Below, piece after piece: positions 6,422 through 10,287 of a stretch of 10,287 nucleotides of DNA; positions within the stretch are counted from its first letter, which is position 1, and every line of letters starts with the position of its first letter. The position numbers and the translations under genes are program-made. The DNA comes from [Eubacterium] saphenum (GTDB taxonomy: Bacteria > Bacillota > Clostridia > Oscillospirales > Ruminococcaceae). Below the pieces are notes generated by a model. It was not told the origin of the DNA and did not search any database. It saw only the letters and a list, made by a program, of their open reading frames with translations. The DNA is taken from positions 1-10,287 of the forward strand of contig SFJQ01000056.1 of NCBI GenBank assembly GCA_004555855.1. The letters are read 5' to 3'.

Positions 6422-7513
6422 ATGAAACCCCAGATAGTAAATGAAAAAATGAAAAAGCTGCTTTTGCAGAGCAAAATCATAAAGGCGGCGGTTTTCGCGG
6501 CGATTGCCGTGGCAGCGCTCCTGCTCACCGGCGCGCTTTATTTCCGCGATATCGTTTATATAACGGACGCGGGCGTTACCAAGGAAGTCAGAACCAACCA
6601 GTTCGATACCTACGCAATCCTCAGAAGCGAAAAATATGTGCTTGAACCCGACGATACGGTTTCCGTTGAAACCGATGCCGACAAGAAAAAGCACATCACC
6701 ATAAACCGTGCTTTTGAAGTCACGATTAACGCGGACGGCGAAACAATCTCCGTTAAACTCACAGAGGGAACGGTTTCGGACGCTCTGGAAAAGGCGGGAA
6801 TTGTTCTCGGTGAGGACGATTTGGTCAATTTCAAGCCCGACGAAGCGCTTTACAAGGGTATGAACATCACGGTAAACCGCGTGGAGTACGTTGAGAGAAA
6901 CATCGAGAGCGCACTGCCGTTTGAAACGGTTTACAAGGATAACTCAAACTGGGCAATCGGCACGGAGGTTGTTCTTGAAGAAGGAGAAAACGGCGCTCAC
7001 GTCATCACTTATAAGGACAAATACGTTGACGGAGAGCTTGTTTCCACGGAACAGACTGCCGAAGAAATCACAAAGCAGCCGATTTCCGAGGTTGTTGAAA
7101 GAGGAACAGCCTGCGCTGTGCCTTACGCGAAGATGGAAAATCCCGAACAGCTGAAGCTTGTGAACGGAATACCCGAGAATTACACGAGAATTGTTTCGGG
7201 AAAGGCAACGGCTTATTCGGCTAAACCCGGCGCTCTCACGGCAAGCGGACGTTATGCGGTTGTGGGAACGGTTGCGGTGAACCCGAACGTCATTCCCTAC
7301 GGAAGCGAAGTTTATGTTGTCGCGCAGGACGGAAGCCGCGTCTACGGATACGCAATTGCTGCGGATACGGGATACGGAATGATGGACGGCTCGATTGCGG
7401 TTGACGTGTTTATGGGAAGCTACGCGGATTCGTGCCATTGGGGCGCAGTTTACGTTGATATTTATGTCCTTTCCGAGGGCGACAATCGTTACATAAGCAA
7501 GTGGGAAAGATAA
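6422..7513 (+). CDS. Membrane-anchored cell-wall protein, DUF348-G5-3D (YabE/Rpf-like)
   Basis: The 363-residue product is predicted to act in the cell wall. Residues 19-41 form a hydrophobic signal or anchor after a lysine-rich start. Two DUF348-type repeats follow (about 44-96 and 97-153), then a G5 domain (about 155-229) and a C-terminal 3D domain (about 260-350). 3D domains share the double-psi barrel fold of MltA lytic transglycosylases; YabE, YocH and Sps/Rpf-like proteins are relatives linked to peptidoglycan turnover and growth resumption. Of the three name-giving aspartates, Asp315 (ADTG) and Asp328 (AVDVF) are present, but the first is Asn287 (AVNP). The ATG at 6422 has GGAGG 10 nt upstream; an upstream TTG at 6377 lacks such a site. 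The gene is monocistronic, between its own promoter and terminator, and a WalR-like box lies upstream. Confidence 0.88.
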   Translation: MKPQIVNEKMKKLLLQSKIIKAAVFAAIAVAALLLTGALYFRDIVYITDAGVTKEVRTNQFDTYAILRSEKYVLEPDDTVSVETDADKKKHITINRAFEVTINADGETISVKLTEGTVSDALEKAGIVLGEDDLVNFKPDEALYKGMNITVNRVEYVERNIESALPFETVYKDNSNWAIGTEVVLEEGENGAHVITYKDKYVDGELVSTEQTAEEITKQPISEVVERGTACAVPYAKMENPEQLKLVNGIPENYTRIVSGKATAYSAKPGALTASGRYAVVGTVAVNPNVIPYGSEVYVVAQDGSRVYGYAIAADTGYGMMDGSIAVDVFMGSYADSCHWGAVYVDIYVLSEGDNRYISKWER

Positions 7514-7519
7514 ATCAAT

Positions 7520-7560
7520 GCCCGAGTTTGCAAAAAATCGCAGACTCGGGCTGTTTTTTT
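7520..7560 (+). terminator. Strong terminator after the G5-3D gene
   Basis: A 12-bp stem pairs 7520-7531 with 7540-7551, including one T-G wobble, around an A-rich 8-nt loop. It is followed by TG and then seven T residues. It starts 6 nt after the stop codon. Confidence 0.95.
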
Positions 7561-7612
7561 GTTTATTTTAACGTTTCTTGGGCAATATACACAAAACTTT
7601 TCATTGATTTAA

Positions 7613-7624
7613 TACAAATTTGTA
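7613..7624. repeat. 12-bp palindrome upstream of the zinc-ribbon gene promoter
   Basis: TACAAATTTGTA is a perfect palindrome whose right end lies 10 bp before the -35 box at 7635. Imperfect TTGATT/AATCAA arms flank it. The position suits a dimeric activator or repressor, but AT-rich palindromes also arise by chance, and no regulator gene is nearby. Confidence 0.35.
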
Positions 7625-7634
7625 ATCAAGGCTA

Positions 7635-7663
7635 TTGACGAAAGACAGGAAAAATTATATAAT
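7635..7663 (+). promoter_or_regulatory. Promoter of the zinc-ribbon membrane protein gene
   Basis: TTGACG (7635-7640) and a perfect TATAAT (7658-7663) are separated by 17 bp. The predicted start is near 7670, giving a leader of about 78 nt. Confidence 0.82.
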
Positions 7664-7679
7664 AAAAGTAGCTAACTTT

Positions 7680-7727
7680 AAGCAGGTTCGCGGTGTACCC
7701 GAACAGGCTTTTTCGCTGCAAGCGTTC
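7680..7727 (+). promoter_or_regulatory. Leader with mutually exclusive hairpins (possible attenuator)
   Basis: Segment B (7700-7710, CGAACAGGCTT) can pair with upstream segment A (7680-7690, AAGCAGGTTCG) through 9 bp around an AG/AG internal loop. That hairpin ends in a run of five T, so it resembles a modest intrinsic terminator. B can instead pair with downstream segment C (7720-7727, AAGCGTTC) through 8 bp with an AG bulge, which would break the A-B hairpin. The ribosome binding site AAAGGAA (7735-7741) stays free in both forms. The pairings are seen directly; regulation by attenuation is inference. Confidence 0.4.
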
Positions 7728-7747
7728 ATTTGTGAAAGGAAATTAAT

Positions 7748-10287
7748 ATGATTTGTACCAATTGTAATAACCAAGTGCCCGACGGAGCAAAATTCTGCCC
7801 GAACTGCGGTACGCTTACCGCCAAGGCAGAAGCGAACAAGAGCTTCTGTGCGAACTGCGGTCTTGAGCTTCCCAAGGGAGCAAAATTCTGCACGGTTTGC
7901 GGAGCTGCGGTTGCCTCAAAAGCAAACATTGAAATTAAGCCTTCGGACGTCCTCTCGCCCGTTACCCCGAGCGAGCCGATTTCCGTTTCGCCCGCTGTTG
8001 TCCTCGATAAAACGCCCGACGAAAGTCCGGTTTCCGTTTCCGAGGTGAAAATCAACGCCGAGCCTGCTTACTCAATCCCCACTCCCGCAAGCGACGCTTC
8101 AATGCCGGCAATCGACAGCGAAACCGCCAAAAAAGATTCCGAACCGAACATTTTCGACCAAATGGAATTTGGTTATGTTTCCGAATCTCCCGTAATCGAG
8201 GAAGCTCCCGTGCTTGAGGAAGTTCCCGTAATGCCCGAAACACCCGTAATGCCCGAAACACCCGTTATGCCCGAGGCGCCCGTTATTTCCGAAACTCCCG
8301 CGCCCGAGGCAGCTCCCGTTATGCCGGAAACACCCGCTATGACTGCACCGACGGGCTATTCTTCCGCTGCGGCGAGCTATTCCGCTCCTTCGCCGACCTA
8401 CACGGCTGCTCCGACTCCCGCTCCCTCCTACACGCCCGCTCCGAATAATCAGATGGAAAATCCGTTCGGAGATTACGGTATGGGCGCGGCGGCTGTCGCA
8501 ACAAAGCCGATTAAGAAAAAGAGCGTTCTGAAGCCCATTCTCATCGCAGTCGGCTCGCTTCTCGGAGCAGCTCTGATTGCAGCAGGAGTTTTGTTCTTCG
8601 TCAACAAGTCGCTTCTGTTCAACATCGTTCTCGGTAACTCCGGCTATGCGGGAATGGTTGAAGGAAACTCCATCAGGGAAGTTACCGATAAAATCGACTT
8701 TAACGCGATGTCCCAGAGCATAAAGTCCGCGACAAACTCAGCTTCATCTCTTTTGACATCGCAGTTTTCGGGTTTGTCCTCCATAGTTTCCACCACAGGC
8801 GTCACTCCTATGATGGCGTCCAATGTCTACGGCTCTTCCGTTGACTTCAGCACGTTTGTCAAGTCAATCGGCGAGACTATGCGCGACGCCTACGGCGCAA
8901 ACTCCGCGAAAATTTCAATCGATTTGGGCGCAGAGCTTACCGATACCGGACTTTCTCAGCTTTCAAGCGCGATGAATTGCTCCAAGAAGGATATCGAGGA
9001 AGTTCTGAAGCTCATCAATCAATCGAACATTTCCGTCGATTTTTCAGCAGATGAAAAAGCGTTTGAATCGGGTATAGAGTTCTCAAACGGCTCGCTTAAG
9101 CTGAACGCGAAAGCCGTTATCACCGAGGACGGAAATGCTTATCTCGTTCTGCCATTCGTTTCCGAAAAGGCTCTTATGTTAAAGGTCGGCTCGGGCTACA
9201 CAGCGTCTGCGGGACAGGTTTCCGATGTTTATCTTGAAATCGATGAAAAAGAGCTTAAGAGAATTACGGAAAAGCTCGTAAGCATTTATATCGATGTTTA
9301 CAAGTCAAGCGAGATTACCGTTAAGGACGGAGAAATTTCCGTTGCGGGCGTAACCGCCAAGGGCAAGTACATTACCGCAAAGCTCAACGGTGAGAAAATC
9401 GCCGAGATTATCTGGAAAATTGGCGAATCCTTTTCAAACGACAACTATTTGTGCGAGAAGATTGCAAAATTCCTGAACGACTGCGGATTGCCCATTACGG
9501 CTGAGCAGCTTCAAAAATCACTCCAGAGCATGTTCAATACGGATTCCTACCAGAAGATGGTCAACGGAAGCAAGCTGCCCCTCGGCAATGTTGAAATGGT
9601 TATCGAAACCGTTACCGACAACAGCTGCCGCGTTCTTGCAAAGAGCTATTCATTCGGCGAAAGCGGAAAATCCTCCGTTAAGATTTCCGCGGTTGGCGAC
9701 CTCAACCTCAGCACCAAAACCGGCAACACCGCAGCTCTCGCGATTGAAGCCGACGGTCAGACCCTCGTATCCGCGCTCTTTGAGAAGTCAAGCGATACCG
9801 ACGGCGTATGCACCGTAAACGCTAATATCGACAACAACAAATTCTCCATCAAGGTCAAGTACAGCGGCGTTAAGCAAACCACGTTCAGAGGCAAGACCAC
9901 AGCCGAGGGAACATACGAAATCAGCTTCGTTCTTCCCGCGGATTTCACCCAGACAGGCAACTCCGCCGAGATTTACTCCATTTTAGGCTCGGCAAAGATT
10001 GTTATGTCCGTCAAGATTGAAAACGAAAATACCGTTAAGGAAACGATTTCCTTTGAAATTCCGCAGTACGGAAAGTTCTCCGCAAACGCAACTCTCACCG
10101 TTGAGGATAAATCAAACGGAGTTTCAATTCCGAGCGATGTTCTTGATATTTCAGCTGTTGCCGATTCAAACGGCAATGAAATTCCCGAAAGCCTGAAGAA
10201 GGACATTATCTCCTACCTCAAGGATATGAAAAACGCTGTCAATAGCCAGAACGCAGGCAATCTCGGAGACCTGATTGTTGAGTCGCT
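7748..10287 (+). CDS. Zinc-ribbon, proline-rich, single-pass membrane protein, 3' partial
   Basis: 846 codons are present without a stop; the gene runs past the window edge. The N-terminus holds two zinc ribbons, with Cys3-x2-Cys6/Cys17-x2-Cys20 and Cys34-x2-Cys37/Cys48-x2-Cys51. A long linker rich in Pro, Ala, Glu and Ser follows (about 60-250), with MPETPV-type repeats and a Tyr/Pro/Ala-rich end. A Lys-Lys-Lys stop (256-258) and one hydrophobic helix (about 261-285) follow. The remainder, from about 290 onward, is a Ser/Asn/Lys-rich beta-type domain with only five cysteines. The positive-inside pattern places the zinc ribbons in the cytosol and the large domain outside. I recognise the architecture (zinc-ribbon plus TM proteins of Clostridia) but no specific family, so the function is unknown. 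The start has AAAGGAA 6 nt upstream. It is separated from the G5-3D gene by a terminator and its own promoter. Confidence 0.85.
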   Translation, partial: MICTNCNNQVPDGAKFCPNCGTLTAKAEANKSFCANCGLELPKGAKFCTVCGAAVASKANIEIKPSDVLSPVTPSEPISVSPAVVLDKTPDESPVSVSEVKINAEPAYSIPTPASDASMPAIDSETAKKDSEPNIFDQMEFGYVSESPVIEEAPVLEEVPVMPETPVMPETPVMPEAPVISETPAPEAAPVMPETPAMTAPTGYSSAAASYSAPSPTYTAAPTPAPSYTPAPNNQMENPFGDYGMGAAAVATKPIKKKSVLKPILIAVGSLLGAALIAAGVLFFVNKSLLFNIVLGNSGYAGMVEGNSIREVTDKIDFNAMSQSIKSATNSASSLLTSQFSGLSSIVSTTGVTPMMASNVYGSSVDFSTFVKSIGETMRDAYGANSAKISIDLGAELTDTGLSQLSSAMNCSKKDIEEVLKLINQSNISVDFSADEKAFESGIEFSNGSLKLNAKAVITEDGNAYLVLPFVSEKALMLKVGSGYTASAGQVSDVYLEIDEKELKRITEKLVSIYIDVYKSSEITVKDGEISVAGVTAKGKYITAKLNGEKIAEIIWKIGESFSNDNYLCEKIAKFLNDCGLPITAEQLQKSLQSMFNTDSYQKMVNGSKLPLGNVEMVIETVTDNSCRVLAKSYSFGESGKSSVKISAVGDLNLSTKTGNTAALAIEADGQTLVSALFEKSSDTDGVCTVNANIDNNKFSIKVKYSGVKQTTFRGKTTAEGTYEISFVLPADFTQTGNSAEIYSILGSAKIVMSVKIENENTVKETISFEIPQYGKFSANATLTVEDKSNGVSIPSDVLDISAVADSNGNEIPESLKKDIISYLKDMKNAVNSQNAGNLGDLIVES
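8231..8284 (+). repeat. Three tandem 18-bp repeats encoding MPETPV
   Basis: Two 18-bp copies (8231-8248, 8249-8266) differ only in the last base, and a third (8267-8284) has diverged to MPEAPV. Further decayed copies continue to about 8340. They lie in the proline-rich linker of the zinc-ribbon protein. Near-identity of adjacent copies suggests recent slippage expansion, so the copy number may vary among strains. Confidence 0.85.

Noticed and set aside
6944..7438. Minus-strand open frame inside the G5-3D gene
   Set aside because: Antisense shadow of a gene with recognisable G5 and 3D domains; no ribosome binding site or promoter seen.
9588..9818. Plus-strand frame inside the zinc-ribbon gene
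   Set aside because: It overlaps the uninterrupted 846-codon frame starting at 7748 and has no recognisable domain or convincing ribosome binding site.

Overview
The window looks like a chromosomal segment from a mid-GC Firmicute of the class Clostridia, most likely near Ruminococcaceae/Oscillospirales. This rests on the clostridial-type single-chain PurL, the B. subtilis-like Shine-Dalgarno sequences and TTGACA-17-TATAAT promoters, AT-rich intergenic DNA, a YabE-like DUF348-G5-3D protein and HPr-like proteins keeping the regulatory-serine motif. The taxonomic placement is inference. No phage, transposase, CRISPR, tRNA or rRNA gene is seen.

Layout. (1) Minus strand, 110-5151: a two-gene unit of mtaB (tRNA t6A methylthiotransferase) followed 38 nt later by purL (FGAM synthase). 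It is read from a near-consensus promoter at 5202-5230 and ends at AT-rich hairpins at 31-76. (2) Plus strand, 5238-6089: a divergent promoter whose -35 box lies only 7 bp from that of mtaB, a roughly 100-nt foldable leader, and two paralogous HPr-like genes. Both keep the Ser46-type motif but lack the His15 phosphorylation loop. The second has its own promoter, and a strong terminator follows. (3) 6090-7560: a non-coding stretch with a WalR-type direct repeat, a perfect-consensus promoter, a secreted or membrane-anchored cell-wall protein (DUF348-G5-3D), and a strong terminator. (4) 7561-10287: a promoter, a leader with two mutually exclusive hairpins, and the first 846 codons of a large zinc-ribbon / proline-rich / single-TM / ectodomain protein that runs off the window.

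The genes form at least four transcription units rather than one pathway: purine synthesis with tRNA modification, a putative carbon-regulation HPr pair, cell-wall turnover, and an envelope protein of unknown function. The most interesting unexplained parts are the degenerate HPr pair with its structured leader, the WalR-like box before the 3D-domain gene, and the switch-like leader of the zinc-ribbon gene.
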